This document shows positions 14,406-22,536 of a DNA stretch of 64,000 bases, one piece after another. The stretch's first letter is position 1; each line of letters opens with the position of its first letter. Made by a program: the position numbers and the translations under genes. The DNA comes from Chitinophaga pinensis (lineage in GTDB: Bacteria > Bacteroidota > Bacteroidia > Flavobacteriales_D > Crocinitomicaceae). The stretch covers positions 1-64,000 of the forward strand of contig CAMAZP010000008.1 in NCBI GenBank assembly GCA_945863605.1, written 5' to 3'. The notes under the pieces were generated by a model. That model was given only the letters and a program-made list of their open reading frames with translations, was not told the DNA's origin and ran no database searches.

Positions 14406-16793
14406 ATGAATTTTATGCTTAAACAAAACAGTTTTCTTAGTTTGCTTTCGAAGGTAATTATTACATTCATCTACCTGCTTTTTTTCGATAATGTATCAGC
14501 TCAAATTGATGCTTCGCTAAATATAGATTCACTTTCTCATATTGATTATCAGCAATTACATCAAGCCAACTTAAATGATGTTTGGGCTTACGCTGATGGT
14601 GAAGGAAATGAATATGCAATCGTTGGTACTTCTAAAGGAACTTCGATTGTAGATGTTACCGACCCAAATAATCCTGTTGAAGTTTTTTGGCTTCCGGGTA
14701 CAGAATCAATTTGGCGCGACCCTTGTGTTTATGGCGATTACGCATACATCACTACTGAAGCCGAGGACGGCTTAACCATCATTGATTTAAGTTCTTTACC
14801 TGAATCAACAAATTTAACTCACACACTTTACACAGGTCCACTCGGGAATTCGTGGCAAAGCGCACATACTTGTTTTGTCTCTGAAGATGGTTACGCTTAC
14901 ATTTTTGGTTCTAATCGTGGGAATCGAGGTGCAATTATTTTAGATGTTCACTCAAATCCAATGTCACCAATTGAAGTGGGTGTTTTTGATGATTGGTACG
15001 TGCACGATGGATACGAACGAAACGACACACTTTACCTAGCTCATATTTACGAAGGGTTTATCAGTTTAGTTGATGTTTCAGATAAAGCAAATCCCGTTTT
15101 AATTGGAACGCGAACTACACCCAATAACTTTGCTCACAATGTATGGCCATCTCAAAACGGTCAATTTATTTTCACAACCGATGAAGTTTCTGGAGCTTTT
15201 CTTGCTGCTTATGACATTTCTAATCCAACTGCGATTGTTGAAGTTGATCGCATTCAAAATTCACCTGATGTAGGAGTAATTCCGCACAATACACACATCA
15301 AGGGCGATTATACCATTACAAGTTATTATTCAGATGGTGTGATTATTCACGATGTCACTTATCCCTACAATATTATTAAAGTTGCTTCTTACGACACTTA
15401 TCCGGGACAGACAACTGGTTTTGATGGCTGTTGGGGAGTTTATCCCTTTTTACCGTCAGGAACAATTTTGGCATCCGACATTACTGAAGGTTTATTTGTT
15501 TTAAATGCGAATTATCAAAAAGCTTCTTATTTGGAAGGAATTGTTCGTGATGAATCTAATAATCAGGTTCTAAATGATGTAAAAGTTCAAATCATCTCAA
15601 ATGATCAAGAAGAACGCACCAATTCAAGTGGATTTTACGCAACAGGACTTTTTGGAACAGGAACGTATCAAGTTTCATTCTTCAAAGTTGGTTATTATCC
15701 CAAAACGGAAACTGTTCAATTAATACAAGGACAAATTGTTAATTTAGAAACACTACTTACTCCAATTCCTCCTTTTAACTTGAATGTTCGTGTATTTGAA
15801 GCTGGTACTTCCATTCCAATAACAGATGCAATAATCAATCTAAAGATTCCTTTGATAACACACGAAGGAAACTCGAACGGTTTAGGAGAACGCGATTTTG
15901 CACTTTATTATGCAGAAGAATATCAAATAACAGTTGGAAAATGGGGATATATTTCTAATTGCTTTAGTCAAGTTTTAGATGAAAACACAATAACTTTAAA
16001 CGTTGAATTAACAAAAGGATACTACGACGATTTTGAATTAGATTTTGGATGGATTGTAACAGGCACAGCCTCAAAAGGTGTTTGGGAAAGAGGTGTCCCA
16101 AATCCAACGGACGGAACAATGGTTGACTTTGACGCACCTTATGATTGTGGCGCAATTGCTTTTGTTACTGGAAATGACCCTAACTTTGATGCTGATTTTG
16201 ACGATGTTGATGAAGGTGAAACTGTTTTGATTTCTCCTCAGATGGACTTAACAAGCTATACAACACCTTACATTAACTTTGCTCGGGCTTTTTTCTGTTA
16301 TCACGGTGAAACTCCTTTTGATGATACATTGAAAATTTTTCTTTCAAATGGAACGACTTCCGTTTTAATCGATCAAATTGGCGCACCACAAGGAAATTTA
16401 ATGAGCTATGAATATGTGAGCATTCCGATTTCAGGTTTGTTGCCTATAACGAATACGATGCAATTGACCGTTAAAATTTCTGATGAAGATCCAACTATCA
16501 ACATCACAGAAGCTGCGTTCGATCACTTTAGGGTGACAGAGAACAGTACTTTGTCCGTTGATGAAGCAATAAATCAAACAAATGCGATTATTTTCCCAAA
16601 TCCGATAAGCGAACATTTCCAACTGTTAAACTCAAAAATTGGTGAAGAAATTTCGATTTTTGATCTTCAAGGTAATTTAATAGTGCATATACAAATGACT
16701 GAAGAAAACCAAAAAATAAATATCGAAAGCTTAGATAAAGGAACCTATCTTGTTTATTATAAAAATGCTTATTTGAAAGTTATAAAGTTTTAA
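14406..16793 (+). CDS. Choice-of-anchor B family protein with T9SS sorting domain
   Basis: A 795-residue exported protein counted from the ATG at 14406; a TTG 27 bases earlier opens the frame but has no signal-like context. After the signal peptide (SLLSKVIITFIYLLFFDNVSAQ) comes a beta-propeller of the choice-of-anchor B family, with repeats such as GTSKGTSIVDVTDPNNPVEV and the His-rich FAHNVWPSQNG. A carboxypeptidase-regulatory-like domain (about 385-460), a second similar domain, and a jelly-roll-like region (about 550-720) follow. The C-terminal 70 residues starting IIFPNPISEHF are a T9SS type A sorting domain that directs secretion and attachment to the cell surface. The enzymatic or binding role is unknown. 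Confidence 0.85.
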   Translation: MNFMLKQNSFLSLLSKVIITFIYLLFFDNVSAQIDASLNIDSLSHIDYQQLHQANLNDVWAYADGEGNEYAIVGTSKGTSIVDVTDPNNPVEVFWLPGTESIWRDPCVYGDYAYITTEAEDGLTIIDLSSLPESTNLTHTLYTGPLGNSWQSAHTCFVSEDGYAYIFGSNRGNRGAIILDVHSNPMSPIEVGVFDDWYVHDGYERNDTLYLAHIYEGFISLVDVSDKANPVLIGTRTTPNNFAHNVWPSQNGQFIFTTDEVSGAFLAAYDISNPTAIVEVDRIQNSPDVGVIPHNTHIKGDYTITSYYSDGVIIHDVTYPYNIIKVASYDTYPGQTTGFDGCWGVYPFLPSGTILASDITEGLFVLNANYQKASYLEGIVRDESNNQVLNDVKVQIISNDQEERTNSSGFYATGLFGTGTYQVSFFKVGYYPKTETVQLIQGQIVNLETLLTPIPPFNLNVRVFEAGTSIPITDAIINLKIPLITHEGNSNGLGERDFALYYAEEYQITVGKWGYISNCFSQVLDENTITLNVELTKGYYDDFELDFGWIVTGTASKGVWERGVPNPTDGTMVDFDAPYDCGAIAFVTGNDPNFDADFDDVDEGETVLISPQMDLTSYTTPYINFARAFFCYHGETPFDDTLKIFLSNGTTSVLIDQIGAPQGNLMSYEYVSIPISGLLPITNTMQLTVKISDEDPTINITEAAFDHFRVTENSTLSVDEAINQTNAIIFPNPISEHFQLLNSKIGEEISIFDLQGNLIVHIQMTEENQKINIESLDKGTYLVYYKNAYLKVIKF

Positions 16794-16841
16794 TTGTGTA
16801 ATAATCCTTGAAAGATAAGCGCAGAATTCATTCTAACCTAT

Positions 16842-16849
16842 TAATTTTG
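16842..16849 (+). promoter_or_regulatory. -7 promoter element deciding the GT2 start
   Basis: TAATTTTG fits TAnnTTTG and lies 15 bases before the ATG at 16865. It falls inside the longer TTG-initiated frame that begins at 16808, so the shorter protein is the better choice. Confidence 0.5.
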
Positions 16850-16864
16850 ACTAAAACATTTGGT

Positions 16865-17812
16865 ATGCAACTCGATTTATCTATAGTAATTCCTTTATTT
16901 AACGAAGATGAGTCTTTACCAGAATTACATACGTGGATTCAAAAAGTAGTCAATCAGCACAATTTCTCTTATGAAGTGATTTTTGTCGATGATGGAAGCA
17001 AGGACAAATCGTGGAAAGTAATAGAAAGTTTAAGCCAACTTGATTCTAATGTAAAAGGGATTAAATTCCAACGCAATTATGGAAAATCAGCTGCTTTACA
17101 CAATGGTTTTGATATGGCATCTGGTAAAGTTGTGATTACAATGGATGCGGATTTACAAGATTCTCCCGATGAAATTCCAGAACTTTACAGAATGATAATG
17201 GAAGACGATTTTGATGTTGTCTCTGGTTGGAAGAAAAAAAGACACGATCCAATTTCTAAAACACTACCTACAAAACTTTATAATTGGGCCGCTAGAAGAA
17301 TTACTGGTATTTATTTGCACGATTTTAATTGTGGCCTGAAAGCATACAAATTAGCAGTTGTGAAAAGCATCGAATTGTATGGTGATATGCATAGATATGT
17401 TCCTGCATTAGCTAAATATGCTGGTTTTACAAATATTGGAGAAAAAGTGGTGCAACATCAAGCTCGTAAATTTGGGGTTACAAAATTTGGTTTAAACCGT
17501 TTTTTAAATGGACCACTAGACCTTATGACTGTCGCTTTTATGGGTAAATTTGGGAAAAAACCAATGCACTTTTTCGGTGCTCTCGGCACACTCATGTTCA
17601 TAATCGGTTTTGGTATAGCTTTCTATCTTGGAATTGATAAACTATTCATTCATAAAACAGCTACAAAACTGGCCGAAAGATCTGAATTTTTTATTGGTTT
17701 GGTAGCGATGATTATAGGAGTTCAATTTTTCTTAACTGGTTTCATTGCTGAAATGATTGGTCGCAATTCTTCGTCACGCAATCAGTATTTAGTTGAAAAA
17801 GAAATCAAATAA
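16865..17812 (+). CDS. Family 2 glycosyltransferase (DPM1/GtrB-like)
   Basis: A 315-residue protein. Residues 1-230 are a GT-A domain: LSIVIPLFNEDESLPEL at the start, FVDDGSKDKSW, then ITMDADLQDSPDEIPEL with the DAD metal-binding motif. VQHQARKFGVTKFGLNRFL is the typical region before the membrane part. Two membrane segments end the protein (about 240-262 and 278-302), as in GtrB/DPM1-type enzymes that make polyprenyl-phosphate sugars. It likely charges a lipid carrier with one sugar for later transfer outside the cytoplasm; the TMTC-like protein at 11007-13148 is a conceivable user. Its stop overlaps the next ATG by one base, so the HAD phosphatase is coupled to it. Confidence 0.88.
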   Translation: MQLDLSIVIPLFNEDESLPELHTWIQKVVNQHNFSYEVIFVDDGSKDKSWKVIESLSQLDSNVKGIKFQRNYGKSAALHNGFDMASGKVVITMDADLQDSPDEIPELYRMIMEDDFDVVSGWKKKRHDPISKTLPTKLYNWAARRITGIYLHDFNCGLKAYKLAVVKSIELYGDMHRYVPALAKYAGFTNIGEKVVQHQARKFGVTKFGLNRFLNGPLDLMTVAFMGKFGKKPMHFFGALGTLMFIIGFGIAFYLGIDKLFIHKTATKLAERSEFFIGLVAMIIGVQFFLTGFIAEMIGRNSSSRNQYLVEKEIK

Positions 17813-18348
17813 TGCTCGACTGGTCAGTAAATGAAAATTGGACACTTTTCTTAGATAGAGATGGTGTAATTAACGAGCGTATTATGGGTGGATATGTCTT
17901 GGAATATAAAGACTTTCATTTCAAACAAGGCGTTTTAGAATCAATTGCAGCACTAAGTTCAAAATTCAAATATATTTTCGTTGTCACCAATCAACAATGT
18001 GTGGCACTTGAAAAAATTTCAGATGCAGCATTAGCTGAAATTCACCGCCAAATGAAAGTCGATATTGAAAAAGTTGGTGGAAAAATAACACAAGTATTCG
18101 CAGCAACTGAATTAAAAGATCAAGAGCCTTTTATGCGTAAACCATCAATTGGAATGGGAAAATTGGCAAAATCACTTTATCCTGAAATTGATTTTTCAAA
18201 AGCCATTATGGTGGGCGACACCAATACGGATTTGATTTTTGGCAAGAAACTTGGAATGAAGACCGTGCTCATTGTTACCGAAGAGAAAGTTTCCGTTAAA
18301 GCTGATTGTGTGGTAAAATCTTTGTCTGAATTTAATCAATTGATATGA
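17812..18348 (+). CDS. HAD-IIIA phosphatase, GmhB/HisB-N-like
   Basis: A 178-residue HAD-superfamily phosphatase. Motif I is FLDRDGVIN (nucleophile Asp 15, acid/base Asp 17), motif II is VVTNQQCVAL, motif III the Lys in MRKPSIGMG, and motif IV MVGDTNTDLIFGKKLGMKT. This is the layout of D,D-heptose-1,7-bisphosphate phosphatase (GmhB) and the HisB N-terminal domain. The Cys-rich zinc loop of GmhB, expected just before RKP, is absent and the loop is shortened, so the substrate may differ. A gmhA-like isomerase lies far away at 60368. The gene is coupled to the GT2 gene upstream and overlaps the next gene by four bases. Confidence 0.85.
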   Translation: MLDWSVNENWTLFLDRDGVINERIMGGYVLEYKDFHFKQGVLESIAALSSKFKYIFVVTNQQCVALEKISDAALAEIHRQMKVDIEKVGGKITQVFAATELKDQEPFMRKPSIGMGKLAKSLYPEIDFSKAIMVGDTNTDLIFGKKLGMKTVLIVTEEKVSVKADCVVKSLSEFNQLI

Positions 18349-19097
18349 ACAAGTTTGTTTTACTTTTTATTTTATTGCCTTTTCTAACTTTTGCTCAATT
18401 CAATCAAAAAGATACGAAAGGTAGAAAACAAGGAACTTGGCAAAAAAATTACCCGAATAGCAACGTTCTACTATACAAAGGACAGTTTAAAGACGATGTA
18501 CCTGTTGGAGAATTCACTTATTTCTACTCAACTGGCGAAGTAAGAGCAATTATTGAGCACATACCCAATAGCAAACGTTCTTACGGTTTTTATTATCACA
18601 AAAACAAAGAACTAATGAGCGAAGGTCCATTTTGGGATCAGAAAAAAGATTCGGTTTGGGCAAATTACAATCCAGAAGGGTACGTTCTTGGTACAGAAGA
18701 ATATAAAGACGATAAACTGAACGGAAAAAGAGTTCTTTTTTATCTGAGAAGCCAACAAGAATTCGGAAAAATGGACGTACTTTCTATTTCAAATTACAAA
18801 GACAGTGTTTTACATGGTGAATTCAAGGAATTTTTCTCCAATGGTAAATTAAAAAAATCAGGATTTTATTCAAAAGGATTAAAAACTGGCGAATGGCAAG
18901 AATTTGACATGAATGGTATCTTGGTTGGCAAAGTCCGCTACAAAGATGGTTTACCTCATGGTTGGGCTTATGCTTACAACTCGAAAGGAATTAAAATCAG
19001 TGACACTTTATATCAAAACGGTGTTTCTTTAAGAGGAAAAGAGTTAGAAGAATTTTTATTGAAATGTGAAAAACAAGGTATTGACCCAAATCAATAA
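18345..19097 (+). CDS. MORN-repeat (YwqK-like) exported protein
   Basis: A 250-residue protein with a signal peptide (MNKFVLLFILLPFLTFAQ) followed by a run of MORN-like repeats: KQGTWQKNYPNSNVLLYKGQ, VGEFTYFYSTGEVRAIIEH, LNGKRVLFYL, LHGEFKEFFSNGKLKKSG, KTGEWQEFDMNG and so on through the C terminus. Automated pipelines often label such proteins as YwqK family antitoxin; here the signal peptide and the lack of a toxin neighbour argue against that. Such repeats probably form a beta meander that binds partners in the periplasm or at the surface. It overlaps the HAD gene (ATGA) and is followed closely by a lipoprotein gene with its own promoter. Confidence 0.75.
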   Translation: MNKFVLLFILLPFLTFAQFNQKDTKGRKQGTWQKNYPNSNVLLYKGQFKDDVPVGEFTYFYSTGEVRAIIEHIPNSKRSYGFYYHKNKELMSEGPFWDQKKDSVWANYNPEGYVLGTEEYKDDKLNGKRVLFYLRSQQEFGKMDVLSISNYKDSVLHGEFKEFFSNGKLKKSGFYSKGLKTGEWQEFDMNGILVGKVRYKDGLPHGWAYAYNSKGIKISDTLYQNGVSLRGKELEEFLLKCEKQGIDPNQ

Positions 19098-19103
19098 GTT
19101 TTG

Positions 19104-19111
19104 TACTTTTG
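19104..19111 (+). promoter_or_regulatory. -7 promoter element before a lipoprotein gene
   Basis: TACTTTTG fits TAnnTTTG and ends six bases before the ATG at 19118. It supports that ATG over the TTG at 19109 that opens the frame. Confidence 0.5.
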
Positions 19112-19117
19112 ACTCGT

Positions 19118-19810
19118 ATGAATATTTATTTTCGACTTTTCTTAATCGCTGCAACTAGTTCTTTATTGCTTTTGAATTCGTGTAAAAAAAAATTAGTAAA
19201 TAGCAATCAATTTCTTTACAGTTCTTATTATGAACTAAAAACCGGAAAGTTCATTGAATACGATGTTATGGAAATTACGCACGACGAAAATGCGTCTAAC
19301 CAACACGACACAAGTTACTACCAATTAAAATGTATAGTCGAAGATACTTTCACAGACAACGCTGGAAGACTTGCTTTTAATTACGTTCGATACAAAAGAA
19401 CAAATTCAACAGAAGCTTGGGTGCAATCAGATTTATGGTCAACAACTATTTTCAACAATAAAGCGGAATTAGTTGAAGAAAATCAACGCATTGTAAAATT
19501 AATTTTTCCTATATCAGAATTTACAACTTGGAACGCCAATCAATTTAACACTGCTGTTAAATTAAATTGTAGTTACGATAATCTGCACGCTCCGAAAGCG
19601 ATTAGTGGTTTTTCGTTCGATAGCACGTTAGTCGTTGAACAAGAGGATAAAAGAAATTTAATTGAATTCAAACGAAAATATGAAGTGTATGCCAACCGAG
19701 TGGGAATGGTAAAAAAATACTACAAAGACTTACAAATCTCAAACTTCGATACCTTAAATATCAAATCAGGAAAAGAAATATTTATGACTTTGACAAATTT
19801 TGGAAATTGA
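19118..19810 (+). CDS. Lipoprotein of unknown function
   Basis: A 230-residue protein starting MNIYFRLFLIAATSSLLLLNSC, with a lipobox LNSC and a following run of lysines (KKKL) that is common in Bacteroidota lipoproteins. The mature part alternates hydrophobic and polar residues as in a beta-rich fold and includes two likely strands (GKFIEYDVMEITHDE, AFNYVRYKRTNSTEAW). No family was recognised. The TACTTTTG element directly upstream suggests it can be transcribed apart from the GT2/HAD/MORN cluster before it. It is convergent with cvfB 18 bases away. Confidence 0.65.
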   Translation: MNIYFRLFLIAATSSLLLLNSCKKKLVNSNQFLYSSYYELKTGKFIEYDVMEITHDENASNQHDTSYYQLKCIVEDTFTDNAGRLAFNYVRYKRTNSTEAWVQSDLWSTTIFNNKAELVEENQRIVKLIFPISEFTTWNANQFNTAVKLNCSYDNLHAPKAISGFSFDSTLVVEQEDKRNLIEFKRKYEVYANRVGMVKKYYKDLQISNFDTLNIKSGKEIFMTLTNFGN

Positions 19811-19828
19811 TGATTTTTAATACCAATT

Positions 19829-20668
19829 TTAGTTAATCGAATCATTTTTCAACCTGATTCCCTTTTCTTCAATCGTGATTTTCTGTTGTTTATATAATTT
19901 CCCAACAGCTTGTTTGAAGAGTTTTTTGCTCATTCCTAATTGCTCGCGAATATCATCAGGTCCAGAGTGATCATTGAGTTCTAAATAACCATCGTTCGCT
20001 TGCAATTCCTCTAAAAGAAATGAGCTTGCTTGATCAAATTTCTCAAAAGTCAAAGGTTCAAATTGAATGTCGATTTTACCATCTTCGCGTACCAAACGAA
20101 CATAAGCTTTCGTAAAAGAACCCCTTGGTAAAACTTTTGAAATGTTATTTCTGAAAATTAATCCATCATAACGATTATTCACTATGACACTCAATCCAAG
20201 AGCATTTTCCTCGCAAATCATAATGTCAACTTCTTGACCGTTCAAATCTTCAGTGCAAGGTTCTAGGAGTTTTTTAACACGCATTGTTCCGTACAAACGA
20301 TCCGTTGCATTGTCATATTGAAGTGAAAATAGATACTTTTCTTCTTGTTCCAATCGATGCAATTGCTCGCTAAAAGGAACCAATAAATCTTTGTCTAATC
20401 CCCAATCAACAAAAGCACCATACGGATTGACATGAATTACAGTCAAATAACGAAAATCACCTAAATATAAATGAGGAACTTCTGTGGTCGCAACAATTCT
20501 ATTTTCAGAATCTTTGAAGACAAATACGTCCACTATATCTTCTAATTCAAAATGTTCTTCCACATATTTATTTGGTAATAAAACTTCGTTACCAAATTCA
20601 TCTTCCAAAAATGCTCCAGGAGGAGTAAATCGATTGATTTTTAATTTATTTACTACACCTAATTGCAT
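19829..20668 (-). CDS. S1-domain RNA-binding protein, CvfB family
   Basis: A 279-residue protein made of S1-like OB domains followed by a winged helix, as in CvfB (YitL). The N-terminal OB unit reads FLEDEFGNEVLLPNKYVEE; the central canonical S1 unit reads VIHVNPYGAFVDWGLDKDLL; a third OB unit contains IVNNRYDGLIFRNNI. The C-terminal 60 residues (HSGPDDIREQLGMSKKLFKQ onward) form the winged helix. In Gram-positive bacteria CvfB binds RNA and influences virulence factor expression; the role here is unknown. The start codon overlaps the stop of the upstream gene by one base (TAATG), so translation is likely coupled. Confidence 0.85.
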   Translation of the reverse strand: MQLGVVNKLKINRFTPPGAFLEDEFGNEVLLPNKYVEEHFELEDIVDVFVFKDSENRIVATTEVPHLYLGDFRYLTVIHVNPYGAFVDWGLDKDLLVPFSEQLHRLEQEEKYLFSLQYDNATDRLYGTMRVKKLLEPCTEDLNGQEVDIMICEENALGLSVIVNNRYDGLIFRNNISKVLPRGSFTKAYVRLVREDGKIDIQFEPLTFEKFDQASSFLLEELQANDGYLELNDHSGPDDIREQLGMSKKLFKQAVGKLYKQQKITIEEKGIRLKNDSIN

Positions 20669-21771
20669 TAATCTATTTTTTTTGTTCTTTTTGATTTGTA
20701 TTTACCTGTTGTAACCGACATGCTTTCAGGTTTTCTGCGGTCTCTTCGATTGCGTTTTACTTTCTCAATAACAGGATCTTCCATCATTGATGCGGCCAAT
20801 GCTGCTTCACTTTCTGGCGTTCTAGCAACGTGTTTGATATCTTCTGCTTTGTTAATATCCGTTGGATCAATCCACTCTTTTTTCAAAGGAACTTTTTCAG
20901 GTTTACCTGTTTTGTCGTTTAATGCATAAAAGTACTTTTTGTCCTTTTCCTCTTCTGGATTGACGGCAATTACATCTTCATTTAGCACCCAAATACCTTC
21001 CGAATAATTATAAGAATCGTAAGACATATCTGGAACATAATACGAATAAACACCAGCTAAACTAGGTGATTCTGGTGATAAATGATCGAAAACAATACGT
21101 CCATATTTCTCTTCAAATTTCACAGTCATGTTTGATTTATCCGAATATTCAAAAATTACACGTTTCAAAGTTGATTTTTTGACTTTAAAAACAGGACTTC
21201 CTAGCTTTAGATTATTGCCTGTGAAAGAAAGTACGTCGATTAATTTGAAATTACTCCCGGCTGTCCCGCCATCCCAACCTAATAAAACGTACTCCATTTT
21301 ATTATTGCGCTCAAAAGGAATCATTTTGTAATAAAGCGCACCATACCAGTTTTTGGAATCGATAACACCCTCAGGTTTTGGCTCGTAAGCATCTAAATTA
21401 TCCACTAATTCTGTTGTGATGATTTTATCCTTGTTTTCGTCTTTGCGCATCACAAATGCACAATAGCGATAGGTCATATCTGTATATTCCAAGTTCCAAT
21501 TAACAATCCTAATTTTCCCATCAGGACTGTCAATAATTGCGACTGTTTTAAGCTGTGTGAATTTATGGTTGAAAGCATCTTCGTTTTTCAAAAAAGCTTC
21601 CATTGCTTTTCTAAAATTTGCATTCAAATCATCGATTTCTTCATCAGTTTTTGCGCTTCGAAGTGCTAATAATTTGATATTTAATTCTGCTTCTTTTTCA
21701 TTTAAATCTTTTTGAGAAAAGAAAGAGAAACAATTTAAAAATACCAAAAAAGTGATGCCTAAGATTTTCAT
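20668..21771 (-). CDS. Exported protein of unknown function
   Basis: A 367-residue protein with a signal peptide (MKILGITFLVFLNCFSFFSQ). It has a helical N-terminal part (about 22-70, KEAELNIKLLALRSAKTDEE), a beta-rich middle containing YVLLGWDGGTAGSNFKLIDV, and a basic, probably disordered C terminus ending in KRNRRDRRKP and KYKSKRTKK. The GWDG segment recurs in Bacteroidota proteins of this size that I cannot name. It is coupled to cvfB downstream through a one-base overlap. The export signal and the basic tail together suggest an outer-membrane or peptidoglycan contact, which is inference. Confidence 0.65.
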   Translation of the reverse strand: MKILGITFLVFLNCFSFFSQKDLNEKEAELNIKLLALRSAKTDEEIDDLNANFRKAMEAFLKNEDAFNHKFTQLKTVAIIDSPDGKIRIVNWNLEYTDMTYRYCAFVMRKDENKDKIITTELVDNLDAYEPKPEGVIDSKNWYGALYYKMIPFERNNKMEYVLLGWDGGTAGSNFKLIDVLSFTGNNLKLGSPVFKVKKSTLKRVIFEYSDKSNMTVKFEEKYGRIVFDHLSPESPSLAGVYSYYVPDMSYDSYNYSEGIWVLNEDVIAVNPEEEKDKKYFYALNDKTGKPEKVPLKKEWIDPTDINKAEDIKHVARTPESEAALAASMMEDPVIEKVKRNRRDRRKPESMSVTTGKYKSKRTKKID

Positions 21772-21808
21772 AGTCTTACTAACGCAAACAAATGTGTTTT
21801 GTTACTGA

Positions 21809-22453
21809 TTACAATTTTTTCAAAGCAGAAATCGTCGCTTGTGGATCGACAGAATTAAAAACGAAACTTCCAGCAACTAATGCTTGAGCTCCTGCTTCTG
21901 CCAATAATTTTCCTGTTTCTAAATTCACTCCACCGTCAATCTCAATAATTGCATGAGCATTTTTTTCTTTTATCAATTTTGCTAATTTCTCGACTTTCGC
22001 AATTGAAGCTTGAATAAATTTTTGTCCACCAAAACCAGGATTAACAGACATAATCAACACTAAATCCAAATCTTGAATTACTTCTTCTAGTAAATGGACA
22101 GGCGTGTGGGGATTCAAAGCAACTCCAACTTTCATCCCTGCTTCTTTGATAGCGCCAATTGTTCGGTGCAAGTGCGGACAAGCTTCATAATGAACAGTTA
22201 AGATATCAGCTCCTGATTTTTTAAAGTCTAAAATGTATTTATCAGGATTTTGAATCATCAAATGAACGTCCATTACTTTGTCGGAATGCTTACGAATTGC
22301 CTCTAAAACTGGAAAACCGAACGAAATATTCGGAACGAAAACACCGTCCATTACATCGATGTGTAACCAATCTGCTTCCGATTGATGCAACATTTGCGTA
22401 TCGCGTTGAATATTACCAAAATCACAAGAAAGAACTGAAGGAGAAATAATCAT
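21809..22453 (-). CDS. rpe: Ribulose-phosphate 3-epimerase
   Basis: A 214-residue TIM-barrel enzyme that interconverts D-ribulose 5-phosphate and D-xylulose 5-phosphate in the pentose phosphate pathway. Family motifs are complete: SVLSCDFGNI at the N terminus, HIDVMDGVFVPNISFG with the catalytic Asp and metal ligands, DVHLMI, VNPGFGGQKF, and EIDGGVN with the second catalytic Asp. The length fits the family. A TAACTTTG element upstream at 22467-22474 is its likely promoter. It stands alone between the unknown exported protein and the L,D-transpeptidase, both on the same strand. Confidence 0.96.
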   Translation of the reverse strand: MIISPSVLSCDFGNIQRDTQMLHQSEADWLHIDVMDGVFVPNISFGFPVLEAIRKHSDKVMDVHLMIQNPDKYILDFKKSGADILTVHYEACPHLHRTIGAIKEAGMKVGVALNPHTPVHLLEEVIQDLDLVLIMSVNPGFGGQKFIQASIAKVEKLAKLIKEKNAHAIIEIDGGVNLETGKLLAEAGAQALVAGSFVFNSVDPQATISALKKL

Positions 22454-22466
22454 TTTGTTTTTTTTA

Positions 22467-22474
22467 CAAAGTTA
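22467..22474 (-). promoter_or_regulatory. -7 promoter element of rpe
   Basis: TAACTTTG on the minus strand fits TAnnTTTG and lies 13 bases before the rpe start. Confidence 0.5.
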
Positions 22475-22510
22475 CTCTTCAATTTTCAATTAGACTCAAG
22501 AAGTTAAATC

Positions 22511-22536
22511 ATTTTCAATTTTACATTTTCAATTCT
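22511..22536. repeat. 26-base repeat copy 1 at the 3' end of the L,D-transpeptidase gene
   Basis: The 26 bases are identical to those at 36524-36549. Both copies lie on the trailing side of a minus-strand gene; this one includes the stop codon. It is built from an ATTTTCAATTTTAC-like unit. Confidence 0.6.

Noticed and set aside
18345-19097. Reading the MORN-repeat protein as a YwqK antitoxin of a toxin-antitoxin system
   Set aside because: It has a signal peptide, sits in a glycosyltransferase/phosphatase cluster and has no toxin gene beside it; the label comes from a family name, not from evidence here.
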